Shown here one piece after another: positions 1 to 8,223 of a DNA stretch of 64,000 bases (within the stretch, counting starts at the first letter, position 1; the number at the start of each line of letters is the position of its first letter). The notes under the pieces are model-generated. The model saw nothing but the letters and a program-made list of their open reading frames with translations. It had not been told where the DNA came from and did not search any database. This stretch comes from an uncultured Chitinophagaceae bacterium. Its GTDB lineage: Bacteria; Bacteroidota; Bacteroidia; Chitinophagales; Chitinophagaceae. The position numbers and the translations under genes are program-made. The stretch covers positions 1 to 64,000 of the forward strand of contig CALMYJ010000015.1 in the NCBI GenBank assembly GCA_937873715.1, in the 5' to 3' direction.

Positions 1-1732
1 CCGGCACACACAGTTGTTTCCAGGATGGTTTTGCATCAGCCCTTGCAGGGATATAGCGCTCTACCGTTACGTTGGTAGCGCCGGTAAGCGTACCGGCAAC
101 TTTACCAAGCTGTGCGGTACCGGTAGCGTTGGAGCTAAAGGTTACCGACTGGCCGTTGAAGTTGGCCGTGCCGGCACTAACGGTTAAGTGCTTGCCAGCA
201 CCTACGGTAAAGGCTTCATCAAAAGTTACATTGTGCAGTATGGTTACGTTGTTGCCGGTGCCGGGTTTTTGGGTGGCATTTACCCAACTTGTGCCATTAT
301 AATATTCCCAAGTGCCAATACTGCTAAGGTTGCCAGCTGCCTTACTTCGATAATCAGCTGTAGCTTCGCTTTGCACAATTTGATAGCTGCCTGCATTGGC
401 ATCATCAAGACTGTTGTAGTTGGTGGCATCGCTGGGGGTAAAGTCGGCAGTAATGCTATATACTCCTATAGCTGATGGGGTAGTGCCGGAACCATTATAC
501 TTAATATCACTTACTGTTCCTGCTACCGAACCGCTTACTATTGCAGCTATTGGCGAACCAGTAAAGTTTTGCGGGGAATTGGTTACGCTTACGGTAGGAG
601 TAGCTTTATTTACCACATTACCGCTGGCCGCTGTAGTATATGTTCTCGTTGTGGCACCTGTACTAGTAAGTGTTACTGCTGTTACACTATTATAAGAACC
701 CCCAGCAGAAGCATCTGCCGCAAGGCGCACATGCAAAGTACCGCTTGCATTTCCTCCGGATTGTGTAAGTGAAGCTGAACTGCCATAAGAACCAGCATCA
801 AATGCTACTTCAAAACCAGTACCTGCCGTGGCAGTAATATTAGCTGTAAGGTTAGAGCCAGTTACACTAACATCCTGTACCGCAGATACTGTACCATAGG
901 TAGTAGTAAAGGCCGAAAAAGTATTAGTGGCTGGTGTTATGGCAGGCGAAGAGGCAGCAGCATTTAATCCACTCCATGCTGCACTTGATGAGTTTGCCCA
1001 AGACAGCCGCATACCGTCCCAGTTAATTATGGGTGTACTTGTACTAAGGCTTCTAAAGATAATATTAACATAGGTTCCAGTACTAGGATCGCTAGTAGAT
1101 GTTTCTGAGATTTCAACACCAGAAGAAGTGCTTGGCTCACTAGCCAAACTTGGGTTCACCCATAAATGGCACTGATCGTTGGAAGAACCAGATACGACCA
1201 AATATCTTACAACGATTAAATACGTTTGGTTTAAGTCAAAATTAGTACTACCATAAGTCCCTGTTGTAGAATTTTTAGAAACCCCAAAATTTATTTTGCC
1301 AGGAGTTGCGCTAGGTCTTACAAAAAACCGGGCAGCATAGTTAGTGCCTTGATTAAATGCAAATATGTAGTTACCGGAAGTACCGACACCAAAACCTGTA
1401 ACCCTCACAAGAAAACTATAAAAAACACAGTTTCCTACGGTACCCATTGCCATCCCAGTGCCCAGTGCCTTTGAATAGTTGGTTGCAGTAGAAGTTGGTG
1501 TTGCATTAGCAGCATAAACTCCACCTCCTCCGTTATACCCTGTATATGTAACAGCAGTTGTTGAAGCAATTGTAGTAGTAGGCCCTGTTCCGGTTTTTAT
1601 CCATGAGATTGGAGCAACACTGATTTCATTTCCTACTGTTCCCCCAGTAAAGTCTTCGGAAAGTGTTTGTTGCCCGTTTGAATTGAAGATAAACCCATTC
1701 AAGAGCAGAAAAATCAATAATATTTTTTTCAT
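1..1732 (-). CDS. Large secreted surface protein, 5' part only (runs off the left edge)
   Basis: The frame opens at the ATG complementary to 1730-1732 and stays open to base 1, so the first 577 residues are visible and the C-terminus is outside the window. A typical Sec signal (MKKILLIFLLLNGF) ends near Gln20. The mature part is rich in Thr, Ser, Gly and Ala. Around residue 370 there is a segment beginning KATPTVSVTNSPQNFTG that resembles MBG-type beta repeats. Residues from about 455 (YRSKAAGNLSSIGTWEYYNG) match the style of Bacteroidota surface proteins exported by the type IX system. A C-terminal sorting domain is therefore expected but not seen. Adhesion or matrix binding is inference; no catalytic motif is visible. 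Confidence 0.8.
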   Translation of the reverse strand, partial: MKKILLIFLLLNGFIFNSNGQQTLSEDFTGGTVGNEISVAPISWIKTGTGPTTTIASTTAVTYTGYNGGGGVYAANATPTSTATNYSKALGTGMAMGTVGNCVFYSFLVRVTGFGVGTSGNYIFAFNQGTNYAARFFVRPSATPGKINFGVSKNSTTGTYGSTNFDLNQTYLIVVRYLVVSGSSNDQCHLWVNPSLASEPSTSSGVEISETSTSDPSTGTYVNIIFRSLSTSTPIINWDGMRLSWANSSSAAWSGLNAAASSPAITPATNTFSAFTTTYGTVSAVQDVSVTGSNLTANITATAGTGFEVAFDAGSYGSSASLTQSGGNASGTLHVRLAADASAGGSYNSVTAVTLTSTGATTRTYTTAASGNVVNKATPTVSVTNSPQNFTGSPIAAIVSGSVAGTVSDIKYNGSGTTPSAIGVYSITADFTPSDATNYNSLDDANAGSYQIVQSEATADYRSKAAGNLSSIGTWEYYNGTSWVNATQKPGTGNNVTILHNVTFDEAFTVGAGKHLTVSAGTANFNGQSVTFSSNATGTAQLGKVAGTLTGATNVTVERYIPARADAKPSWKQLCVP

Positions 1733-2200
1733 AATCGGCAATTTAAGTGTGTACATTTTATGGTTTTGGTTTATAAAAGGCATTTGTAGGGATAACACAA
1801 TCACTGCAACATGAGGGATGGATGCGGCACACAGGTGTGGAGGCAGCAAGCATTACACATAATGACAGCATTCGTTATTCAATCCGATAAGAGGTTAAAA
1901 AAAGTAGTCGTCAGGGGGAGGAATAGCGGTTTATACAATCGTAAGGTTTATTACTCAGCTAAACTGCTGCCAAGGTAGAGAATTTCCTGATGCTGCAAAA
2001 AAATATTTTAACATTTATTTTACTGGTTGGCTTAAATATTACTGTTGCTGTTTTTGGCAAGCAACAACAGCATAACAATAACGGGCAGGCAGCAAACAAC
2101 CCTGCCGTACAAACAGGGATGCTGCTATTTTTTGCTTATCCCTTTTTCCATAAAAATTAACCGGGCGGCGCCAGGTGGATTGTATCGGAATTTAAGGCAG
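1733..2200. other. Intergenic stretch between surface protein and tRNA-Lys
   Basis: No gene is supported here. It holds the upstream region of the minus-strand surface protein, including a CAATCGT-type element (1931-1946) listed separately. A hairpin-capable segment lies at about 2042-2068 (TGTTGC / GCAACA arms). A weak GC-rich hairpin followed by a T-run on the minus strand (about 2146-2177) may terminate the tRNA. Confidence 0.5.
1931..1946 (-). promoter_or_regulatory. CAATCGT-type upstream element, surface-protein family
   Basis: The plus strand reads TTATACAATCGTAAGG; on the minus strand this is ACGATTGTATAA. It lies about 200 bp upstream of the surface-protein start. Related sequences occur upstream of the two other giant secreted proteins in this window (32562-32606 and 46709-46717). 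Confidence 0.35.
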
Positions 2201-2273
2201 TGACCCCGCAGGGACTCGAACCCTGGACCTATTGATTAAGAGTCAATAGCTCTACCAACTGAGCTACGGAGTC
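2201..2273 (-). tRNA. tRNA-Lys (CTT anticodon)
   Basis: Read on the minus strand, a full cloverleaf is visible: acceptor arms GACTCCG and CGGGGTC (one T-G wobble), D-arm GCTC..GAGC, anticodon stem ATTGA/TCAAT around loop CTCTTAA, and T-arm CAGGG TTCGAGT CCCTG. The loop places CTT at positions 34-36, so it reads AAG (Lys). The 3' CCA is not encoded. It is solitary, between two protein genes. Confidence 0.95.
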
Positions 2274-2327
2274 GGTATTCATTTTTTAAAAGCCGGGTAT
2301 CGGCTTTAGGTGTAAAATTATTTGAAA

Positions 2328-3542
2328 TTACTCTTCTTTAAGCAGTTCGTTGATATAGTGTTCAAAATGCTGTGTATAAGCGGCATGCTGCTCTGGTGCG
2401 GCAGGCCCTACAAAATCGGTATCAATTTTACGCACCTTCCCTTTTTTATCAATAATCACCGAAGAGGGAAAAAAGCGGATGGGGGTAAGCTCGGGCAAAG
2501 TTTTTTCGGTGCGTAAGCTATCGGTTACGGGCACCCCGGTAATTAAAATGGGGTATTGTACGTCAAAGCGCTGGCGTATTTTGGTTAGGCTGTTTACCGA
2601 ACGCTGCCAGTCGGCACTGTACTCGTAAGCCAGTGCAATAACTTCCACAGCACGGTGTTTGTTGTTGTTGTAATAACTACTTAAAAAAGCCGTTTCATCC
2701 ATGCAGTTGGGGCACCAGCTACCCATCAGTTGTACTATCACCACTTTATTTTTATACCGTTCATCGAGTATTGAAACGGGCTTGCCATTGAGGTCATTAA
2801 AGGTAAAATGAAGGCTTTCTTCACCGGGCCGCAGGTACATTTTTACCGATTCGCCGGGCACGGTTGCCTGGCTGTTTTTTTGGGCTGTCCAGTTTTCGGT
2901 ATACGTTGCACCGGCATAAAAAGTGCCGTTGGTAATAGTGGCGCTATCTGCTATAAGGGCTTTAAATAAATAAGCATGTGAGCCATCAAAGCAGGACAGG
3001 AAAAGTGAGTCGCCTGCCACCACACCCTCCTGGTAGCGGTAATCGCCGGAGGCATTTAAAAAAGTACCGTGTACGATATTGCCTTTTTGTACAAATTCCC
3101 CAACAGAGTTTTCTTCTTTTTTATTGCCTGCAAAATACACTGCCCACCGGCCTGTAATATTTTTTGTGGCGGCTGTACTGGTATTAAATCTTTTTTTGCC
3201 GGGTACTGCCGTAAAGGGCATCACCTGGGTTTTGTAAGCGCCGCCTTTAATCCATACCCCTTCGCATTTCCCGGGTTGTACTTTTATCCTGAAATGCGAT
3301 TCAAATACGGGCATGTGCACAATCATAGAATCGCCTTTGCGAATCATATTATCCACCCTGATGCTTTCCTTTGCATTGCGGATATACCAGGCATCTTTAC
3401 CCTTTTCTTTTTTCCATTCAAAATGAAAAACAATATTGTTGCCATCGCTGCGGTGCAGGCTGCCAATCCAGCGCCCGGGTTGGGCTTGAGTATTCAGCAA
3501 CATAGTGAAGAGCAGGGCAATTAAAACCGGTATCTTAATCAT
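2328..3542 (-). CDS. TlpA/ResA-like thioredoxin-fold protein, secreted
   Basis: This 404-residue protein has a Sec signal (MIKIPVLIALLFTMLLNTQAQ) and a C-terminal thioredoxin fold with a WCPNC active site at about residues 276-280. The two cysteines in a CxxC arrangement predict thiol-disulfide exchange outside the cytoplasmic membrane. The roughly 240 residues before the fold form two similar beta-rich halves, each starting GRW. This architecture is common for Bacteroidota TlpA-like proteins, where the N-terminal part is thought to confer specificity. I use the ATG complementary to 3540-3542; a TTG two codons upstream is the only alternative. The physiological substrate is unknown. Confidence 0.85.
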   Translation of the reverse strand: MIKIPVLIALLFTMLLNTQAQPGRWIGSLHRSDGNNIVFHFEWKKEKGKDAWYIRNAKESIRVDNMIRKGDSMIVHMPVFESHFRIKVQPGKCEGVWIKGGAYKTQVMPFTAVPGKKRFNTSTAATKNITGRWAVYFAGNKKEENSVGEFVQKGNIVHGTFLNASGDYRYQEGVVAGDSLFLSCFDGSHAYLFKALIADSATITNGTFYAGATYTENWTAQKNSQATVPGESVKMYLRPGEESLHFTFNDLNGKPVSILDERYKNKVVIVQLMGSWCPNCMDETAFLSSYYNNNKHRAVEVIALAYEYSADWQRSVNSLTKIRQRFDVQYPILITGVPVTDSLRTEKTLPELTPIRFFPSSVIIDKKGKVRKIDTDFVGPAAPEQHAAYTQHFEHYINELLKEE

Positions 3543-3610
3543 CTGCAAACTTTTAGTAATTGGTTGATTTTGTAAAGATATTGTGGCTTGCCATAAATTA
3601 AGGCCGGCAC

Positions 3611-4453
3611 TTAATTTATTGTTGAAAGTTCGCTCTGCGTTATAGCCTTTGTGCTATCGGCTTCAGCCAGCGGCGCTTTTTTTTCGTAAATAGATGCAGC
3701 AATTTTTTCTACAAATCGTTTTGGAAAAAATTTGGGTAAATAAGCATTTATCTTATTAGAAAATCCCGGTATAATTTCAGCTTTCCCTTTAAACAACTGC
3801 TTCACGGCAATGTCGGCTACTTTTTCTGGTGTCATATAAAACTTTTGGGCAATGCGGATGGTTTTTTCAGACATGGATGCCCGGTACACAAAATTGGTGT
3901 CGGTGCTGCCCGGGCTGAGGCAGCTTACTGATACATTTGTATTACGCAACTCATACCGCAGGCTCCTGGTAAATGAAAGTACAAATGCCTTGCTGGCGGC
4001 ATAAATATTAAGATAGGGTACGGATTGGTAGGCTGTAGTGCTGCCCACATTCAACAGGTACGATTTTTCTTTCTGCTTTAAAACGGGTATAAAAAGGTGC
4101 GACAACTTAACCTGTGCCTTAATATTCAGGTCAATAATGTCGAGCTGCTCATCCAGTGGCAGTTGTTCAAAAGCACCATTTAAACCAAAACCTGCATTGT
4201 TCACCACAACATTAATTTTTTCGTGGTAGGGCCTGGTTAATTTAAAGATATGCTCGGCTGCACCGGCCGAACACAGGTCGATATGCAAATACTGCACATC
4301 GATATTTTTATGTGTTATAAAATCATTGGCTGTATCGAGTAATCCTTTTTCATCAATATCAATAAGGATTAAATTATAGTTTCTTTTTGCCAGTTCAAAA
4401 GCTATTGCTTTACCAATGCCTTTGGCAGCACCGGTTACTATTGCGTATGCCAT
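3611..4453 (-). CDS. Short-chain dehydrogenase/reductase (SDR), classical type
   Basis: A 280-residue NAD(P)-dependent oxidoreductase. The dinucleotide-binding motif TGAAKGIG is at residues 7-14, NNAG at 85-88, and the catalytic set is Ser138, Tyr151 and Lys155 (YAASK). The overall sequence resembles the broad DltE/YqjQ-type branch, which includes ketoreductases acting on lipids, but the substrate cannot be read from sequence. It starts two bases downstream of the dioxygenase gene, so the two are almost certainly cotranscribed. The C-terminal 40 residues are basic and aromatic (YLPKFFPKRF), which could favour membrane contact. Confidence 0.85.
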   Translation of the reverse strand: MAYAIVTGAAKGIGKAIAFELAKRNYNLILIDIDEKGLLDTANDFITHKNIDVQYLHIDLCSAGAAEHIFKLTRPYHEKINVVVNNAGFGLNGAFEQLPLDEQLDIIDLNIKAQVKLSHLFIPVLKQKEKSYLLNVGSTTAYQSVPYLNIYAASKAFVLSFTRSLRYELRNTNVSVSCLSPGSTDTNFVYRASMSEKTIRIAQKFYMTPEKVADIAVKQLFKGKAEIIPGFSNKINAYLPKFFPKRFVEKIAASIYEKKAPLAEADSTKAITQSELSTIN

Positions 4454-4455
4454 AT

Positions 4456-5358
4456 TTATTTAATTCTGGTAATGGATAAAATTGTGGAAGCAACCGGCGA
4501 TATAACTTTTGCCAAGCCAGCCAGGTTGTATTTAAGTGATTGAAATGCCGGCTTAAGTTGTGCTACTTTATGATAAACCGGGGTAGTGCTTTGTGCATGT
4601 TTAAATTTTACAGGGCCGGTAACAACGGGTATGTACATTACACGCCTGCGGCTGGCTTCGCCGGTTACTGGCGATTGCTGCACCCTGTGCCAAAGCTTAC
4701 CTTCATGTACGGTAAGGTCGCCAGCTTCAATATCAAAACCTACTTCAGATTTGTCAGCGCTGTTATCCACGTAATATTTTTTTCTGAAAAAAAGTCCTAA
4801 TAATCCCTGGCGGTGAGTGCCCGGTATTACTCTTAGCCCGCCATTTTCAAAAGCACAATCATCCAGGTGCAGCCCTACATTTAGCATAGGCATTATCCTT
4901 GAGCCAAGAAATAAATCACGGGGGCTGTCGGTATGCCACCCCAACTGCGAAAATTTGCTGGCAGGTGTATTTACATAATGATTCACCACCAGGCCGTCTT
5001 TTTCATTTTCGCCAATACGGCCAGTGTATGGTTCCAGCAGGGTAAGCAGTGCTTTTAAGCGGCTATCCTGTAAAAACTGATGTAGCTTATTACTGTATTG
5101 CGAAGCAAAGGCAATACGTTGTATTAGCCTTTTGCCGTTAATATCGTTACCAAACTTTAAGGGTATACCGTTTACTTTTTTGGCATCGTTGGCAAGCAAA
5201 TGCTGTTGAACCTGCTCTACCTCGTACAGCAGCTCTTTTACTGTTTCCTTTGGTATAAAATTTTTAAAATGCAGGTAACCGTTTTTTTTAAAAAACTTTA
5301 ATTGCTCCTCTGTTAATCCAGAGGTGAGTTGAAATGCAACCGGTGTTACTTTTTTCAT
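4456..5358 (-). CDS. Phytanoyl-CoA dioxygenase (PhyH) family protein
   Basis: This 300-residue protein is a non-heme Fe(II)/2-oxoglutarate-dependent oxygenase. The iron ligands are visible as H142-x-D144 in GWHTDSPRD and a distal His224 in KLWHRV; NGGLRVIPGTHRQG is the typical strand before the distal half. Family members hydroxylate varied small molecules, so the substrate is unknown. It sits between the orphan beta domain (91 bp upstream) and the SDR (2 bp downstream). An oxygenase followed by a dehydrogenase would fit two sequential oxidation steps. A link to organosulfur compounds is only suggested by the poly-cysteine leader upstream. Confidence 0.85.
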   Translation of the reverse strand: MKKVTPVAFQLTSGLTEEQLKFFKKNGYLHFKNFIPKETVKELLYEVEQVQQHLLANDAKKVNGIPLKFGNDINGKRLIQRIAFASQYSNKLHQFLQDSRLKALLTLLEPYTGRIGENEKDGLVVNHYVNTPASKFSQLGWHTDSPRDLFLGSRIMPMLNVGLHLDDCAFENGGLRVIPGTHRQGLLGLFFRKKYYVDNSADKSEVGFDIEAGDLTVHEGKLWHRVQQSPVTGEASRRRVMYIPVVTGPVKFKHAQSTTPVYHKVAQLKPAFQSLKYNLAGLAKVISPVASTILSITRIK

Positions 5359-5449
5359 AATGCCTTGTTGATATTTTTTAATGATGAATTTGGCCTGTGA
5401 GGATATTGCACCTCACAGGTATTTATAGTGTAGTTTGTGCATGTGGCCG

Positions 5450-5767
5450 TTACTCTTTTCGCCTTAATACAATAGCGTAATCTGTACTTTGGGTAAGCTT
5501 CAGTTCTACATTCTCGTAATCATCGAGGCTGAATACGAGTACCGCCTCTTTACTGCTTACACTTATGGCAAAAGTGCCATCTGCATGTGTGCCGCTGGTA
5601 TTTTTTGTACCCTTCTCTGTAATGGTTACCCCTTCCAGCCCAAGCGATTCCTCAAAAGAAACCACACGGCCGGTTATTACAACTGTACTTTGTTTATCCT
5701 GTGCTTGCAACAGGTATTGATTTATTGTTGATAGAAATAACAACATGAGTAGTGCTGCTTTTTTCAT
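5450..5767 (-). CDS. Orphan carboxypeptidase-regulatory-like domain protein, secreted
   Basis: A 105-residue protein with a Sec signal (MKKAALLMLLFLSTINQYLLQAQ) followed by a single beta-sandwich domain (VVITGRVVSFEESLGLEGVTI ... GTFAISV). This is the module that normally begins SusC-type TonB-dependent receptors. Here the frame stops right after the domain (VLRRKE), with no plug and no barrel. It may be a free-standing domain or the remnant of a receptor gene. It is the first complete gene after the 5896-6018 leader ORF, about 130 bp downstream of it, and probably heads an operon with the dioxygenase and SDR genes. Confidence 0.75.
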   Translation of the reverse strand: MKKAALLMLLFLSTINQYLLQAQDKQSTVVITGRVVSFEESLGLEGVTITEKGTKNTSGTHADGTFAISVSSKEAVLVFSLDDYENVELKLTQSTDYAIVLRRKE

Positions 5768-5851
5768 GATGCAGTATTTTAATAAGTGCTTGCTGCTGGT
5801 ATCGGTGCAGCTATAAATGTAGCCGGATAACAGGCAGTGGTATATTTTTAT

Positions 5852-5884
5852 AGAAAAAGAAAATCAAATGCCCGGGGATGGGCA
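5852..5884 (-). terminator. Attenuator-like hairpin after the poly-Cys leader ORF
   Basis: On the minus strand TGCCC pairs with GGGCA around a 6-nt loop (5869-5884). It is followed by a T-rich run, TTTGATTTTCTTTTTC. It lies 12 nt after the leader stop codon and about 100 nt before the next gene, which is where an attenuator would sit. The stem is only 5 bp, so its strength is uncertain. Confidence 0.5.
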
Positions 5885-5895
5885 ACGGGGGGGGA

Positions 5896-6018
5896 TTAAC
5901 AGCAACAACAACAGTATAGCTGGGGGGAAACACTAATAGCGCTTGTAACAGAAACAGGAGCAGCGGCAGGCACCGCTATCCGGGTGCTTAGGAGCGGCAG
6001 TTGTGATGAAGGATGCAT
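5896..6018 (-). CDS. Putative 40-residue leader peptide ending in five cysteines
   Basis: The ATG complementary to 6016-6018 opens a 40-codon frame that ends ...SPQLYCCCCC and then TAA. The cysteine codons are TGT TGT TGT TGC TGT, directly before the stop. The start lies about 25 nt downstream of the predicted transcription start from the promoter at 6050-6082. The peptide has no signal sequence or domain and contains many Ser, Ala and Pro. A run of one amino acid at the end of a short ORF, followed by a terminator-like hairpin (5852-5884), is the classic layout of amino-acid attenuation, here for cysteine. Five consecutive cysteines are very unlikely by chance. Translation has not been shown. 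Confidence 0.65.
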   Translation of the reverse strand: MHPSSQLPLLSTRIAVPAAAPVSVTSAISVSPQLYCCCCC

Positions 6019-6030
6019 ATAATAAATATT

Positions 6031-6051
6031 AGTCTACCAAATAAGTAGACA
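6031..6051. promoter_or_regulatory. Perfect dyad operator GTCTAC-N7-GTAGAC
   Basis: GTCTAC (6032-6037), 7 nt, GTAGAC (6045-6050) is a perfect inverted repeat with AT-rich flanks. On the minus strand its first G is the last base of the -7 element TATATTTG, so a bound protein would block the leader promoter. A degenerate copy with identical spacing lies at 9203-9223 in the cysM/encapsulin control region. The dyad size is compatible with Rrf2-type or other winged-helix dimers; no such regulator is encoded in this window. Confidence 0.65.
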
Positions 6052-6082
6052 AATATAATTCATTAATTTTTACATCAGCAAA
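6050..6082 (-). promoter_or_regulatory. Bacteroidota-type promoter for the leader transcript
   Basis: On the minus strand TTTG (6079-6082) and TATATTTG (6050-6057) are separated by 21 nt, close to the -33/-7 consensus of Bacteroidota. Transcription would begin near 6043, inside the operator dyad and about 25 nt before the leader ATG. Confidence 0.6.
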
Positions 6083-6109
6083 TATTTATTTTGATAAGTT
6101 GTTTTTTAA

Positions 6110-6140
6110 CAAAAAAAAACCGGCAATTGTAGTTGCCGGT
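6110..6140 (-). terminator. Rho-independent terminator of the encapsulin operon
   Basis: ACCGGCAA (6119-6126) pairs with TTGCCGGT (6133-6140). The plus-strand A-run at 6110-6119 gives the U-tract on the minus transcript. It lies 29 bp beyond the cargo gene stop. Confidence 0.85.
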
Positions 6141-6168
6141 GTAAGTATGTTTGTTAAGTATGTTTGTA

Positions 6169-8223
6169 TTACTGTCCTTTTAAACGAAGCAGCGTGCTGT
6201 ATAGTTTATCAACCTCTGCACAGGTATTATAAAATGCCAGCGAGGGGCGTACGGTAGTTTCCTGCCCAAACCTGCGGAGTATAGGCTGAGCACAATGATG
6301 GCCTGCCCTTACCGCAATACCTTCTTTATTTAAGGCGGCGCCTACATCTTCAGTTTTGTAGCCATCCAGTGTAAAGGAGATAACACTTGCTTTATCGGGT
6401 GCAGTGCCTATAATGCGTAAGCCAGGTACCTGCTGCAGCAGTTGTGTGGCATACAGCAACAGGTAGTGTTCGTATTGCCCAATAAGTTCAATACCCAGTT
6501 GCGACACATAATCGAGGGCAGCGCTAAGGCCTACAGCATCTGCAATATTACCAGTACCGGCTTCAAAGCGGCCCGGTGCATTATGAAAAGTAGTGTGTTC
6601 AAAAGTTACATCTTTAATCATGTTGCCGCCGCCCTGCCAGGGTTGCGTTTCGTTAAGGAGTTCTTCTTTACCATACACTACCCCAATGCCTGTAGGGCCA
6701 AATATTTTATGCCCCGAAAAAATAAACCAGTCCGGGTTTAGTAGCTGAAGGTCTACCTTCATATGACTTACAGACTGGGCACCATCCAGCAAAACTTTGG
6801 CGCCGGCGGCATGGGCCATATCAATAATTTGCTTAGCAGGAGTGATAGTGCCTAAAGCATTGGATACATGGGTAAATGAAACCAGTTTTACTTTAGGCCC
6901 TAAAAGTTTTGCATACTCATCAATAAGCAACTGCCCGTTATCATCTACTGGTATTACTTTTATTTTCAGGTTTTTTTTGGCTGCCAGTTGTTGCCAGGGT
7001 ACAATATTGGCGTGATGCTCCAGGTTGCTCAGGATAATTTCATCGCCGGTATTCAGGTATTGCTCTCCCCAACTTTTTGCAACCAGATTAATTCCTTCGG
7101 TAGTACCCCTTACAAAAATGATTTCGTTGATAGATGCCGCATTGATAAAACGCCTTACTTTTTCTCTTGCAGCCTCATACGCATCCGTTGCCCTTGCAGC
7201 CAGTTCGTGTGCAGCACGGTGGATGTTAGAGTTTTCGTGTTGGTAAAAATAACTGATGCGGTCAATTACCTGCCTGGGCTTTTGCGTGGTGGCGGCATTA
7301 TCAAACCAAATTAACTGTCGCCCGTTTACCTGTTCCTGCAAAATGGGAAAATCACGCCGTACAAGGTTTACATCAAATGGTGGTGCAATACCTGCCTGGG
7401 CTTTTTGCGATAGTGCTGCTGCCGGAAAATCAACTGGCGATGCATTTACTTTTGGTAAAAAATAAAATGAGGCAATCGGCTCTGCCGAAAAAGGCAATTG
7501 CGGATTGCTTGTAAAAGTATTGATGGATGCCATCGCCTCCTGCAATATCTTCTCAAAACTATTATCGCTGGCATAAGGCAGTTCTTCTTTTGCTACTGTT
7601 GATTGGCCTGGTGCACCCTGCTGCTGCAGGGAAGGCTGCCTGCCGCTACCGGCAACCGACTTTGGCACTTTTCCATCGGAAAAATGCGGATCGGGCAAAC
7701 TGGTTTGTGGATCTTCAATATTGAAGTCGGTGTACTGATGTGGTGCATCCGGGCTTTTACCACTGCCTGCAACTGATTGAGGCACTCTGCCTGTGCCAAA
7801 ATTTTTTTCAGTTTTGCTATTAGGCTCAACAGCCTGTGTACTAAAAAAATTTTGAGCCGAATCGGGTAAAGCAGTATCAATATGTCCGGTTGATGCAGGC
7901 GCTACAGAATCAAGGCCAAAAGGCGTTTTCACTGCTGTTTTTACTGCATCCGATAGGTTAAGATGGTCAACGCCGGGAGTAACACCGATGCCTGATGTAG
8001 CCGGTGCTGCTGCCGGGGTGGCAATGCCAGGGCTTGCAGGTACAGCTTGTGTAAAAGGCGCCTGTAATAAATAGCTTTGATATTCCGGGTTAATGGCATG
8101 CTGTGCATGTTGCGGAAGGCTGGGTAAGACAATGTTTTCACCCGGAGCTGCTTTAAAAAACTGGTTGGCCAGTTGCTGCAGCAATTGTATATCCGGAAGT
8201 TCAGAATTAATATTTGTACTCAT
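6169..8223 (-). CDS. Family 2A encapsulin cargo: cysteine desulfurase with long N-terminal targeting domain
   Basis: A 684-residue protein in two parts. Residues about 282-684 are a SufS-like PLP-dependent cysteine desulfurase: His404 (LEHHANIVPW), PLP lysine Lys506 (FSGHK) and the persulfide cysteine Cys644 (RAGHHCAQP). Residues 1-281 are an Ala/Pro/Ser/Gln-rich, probably disordered extension. It carries a helix-like LQQLANQFF (15-23), an FYFLPK segment (253-258) and two copies of a VPxSVAGSG motif (about 147-155 and 186-194). SufS itself is about 410 residues and lacks this extension; cargo desulfurases of family 2A encapsulins have it. The gene overlaps the shell gene by 17 bp. The predicted role is to release sulfur from cysteine inside the shell, as known for this family in sulfur storage. 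Confidence 0.93.
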   Translation of the reverse strand: MSTNINSELPDIQLLQQLANQFFKAAPGENIVLPSLPQHAQHAINPEYQSYLLQAPFTQAVPASPGIATPAAAPATSGIGVTPGVDHLNLSDAVKTAVKTPFGLDSVAPASTGHIDTALPDSAQNFFSTQAVEPNSKTEKNFGTGRVPQSVAGSGKSPDAPHQYTDFNIEDPQTSLPDPHFSDGKVPKSVAGSGRQPSLQQQGAPGQSTVAKEELPYASDNSFEKILQEAMASINTFTSNPQLPFSAEPIASFYFLPKVNASPVDFPAAALSQKAQAGIAPPFDVNLVRRDFPILQEQVNGRQLIWFDNAATTQKPRQVIDRISYFYQHENSNIHRAAHELAARATDAYEAAREKVRRFINAASINEIIFVRGTTEGINLVAKSWGEQYLNTGDEIILSNLEHHANIVPWQQLAAKKNLKIKVIPVDDNGQLLIDEYAKLLGPKVKLVSFTHVSNALGTITPAKQIIDMAHAAGAKVLLDGAQSVSHMKVDLQLLNPDWFIFSGHKIFGPTGIGVVYGKEELLNETQPWQGGGNMIKDVTFEHTTFHNAPGRFEAGTGNIADAVGLSAALDYVSQLGIELIGQYEHYLLLYATQLLQQVPGLRIIGTAPDKASVISFTLDGYKTEDVGAALNKEGIAVRAGHHCAQPILRRFGQETTVRPSLAFYNTCAEVDKLYSTLLRLKGQ
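7630..7803 (-). repeat. Duplicated VPxSVAGSG motif within the cargo targeting domain
   Basis: Residues 142-158 (FGTGRVPQSVAGSGKSP) and 181-197 (FSDGKVPKSVAGSGRQP) are clear copies, 39 residues apart. They sit in the disordered extension of the desulfurase and are candidates for shell-binding motifs. Confidence 0.75.

Noticed and set aside
72..772. Several plus-strand open frames at the left edge
   Set aside because: They overlap the minus-strand surface protein, whose frame is open over 577 codons with a signal peptide and typical composition; the plus frames are its shadows.
2041..2110. A second Cys-codon run (TGC TGT TGT TGC) on the minus strand
   Set aside because: The frame has no ATG start and continues for many codons after the run, with no promoter or terminator arrangement like the one at 5852-6082.
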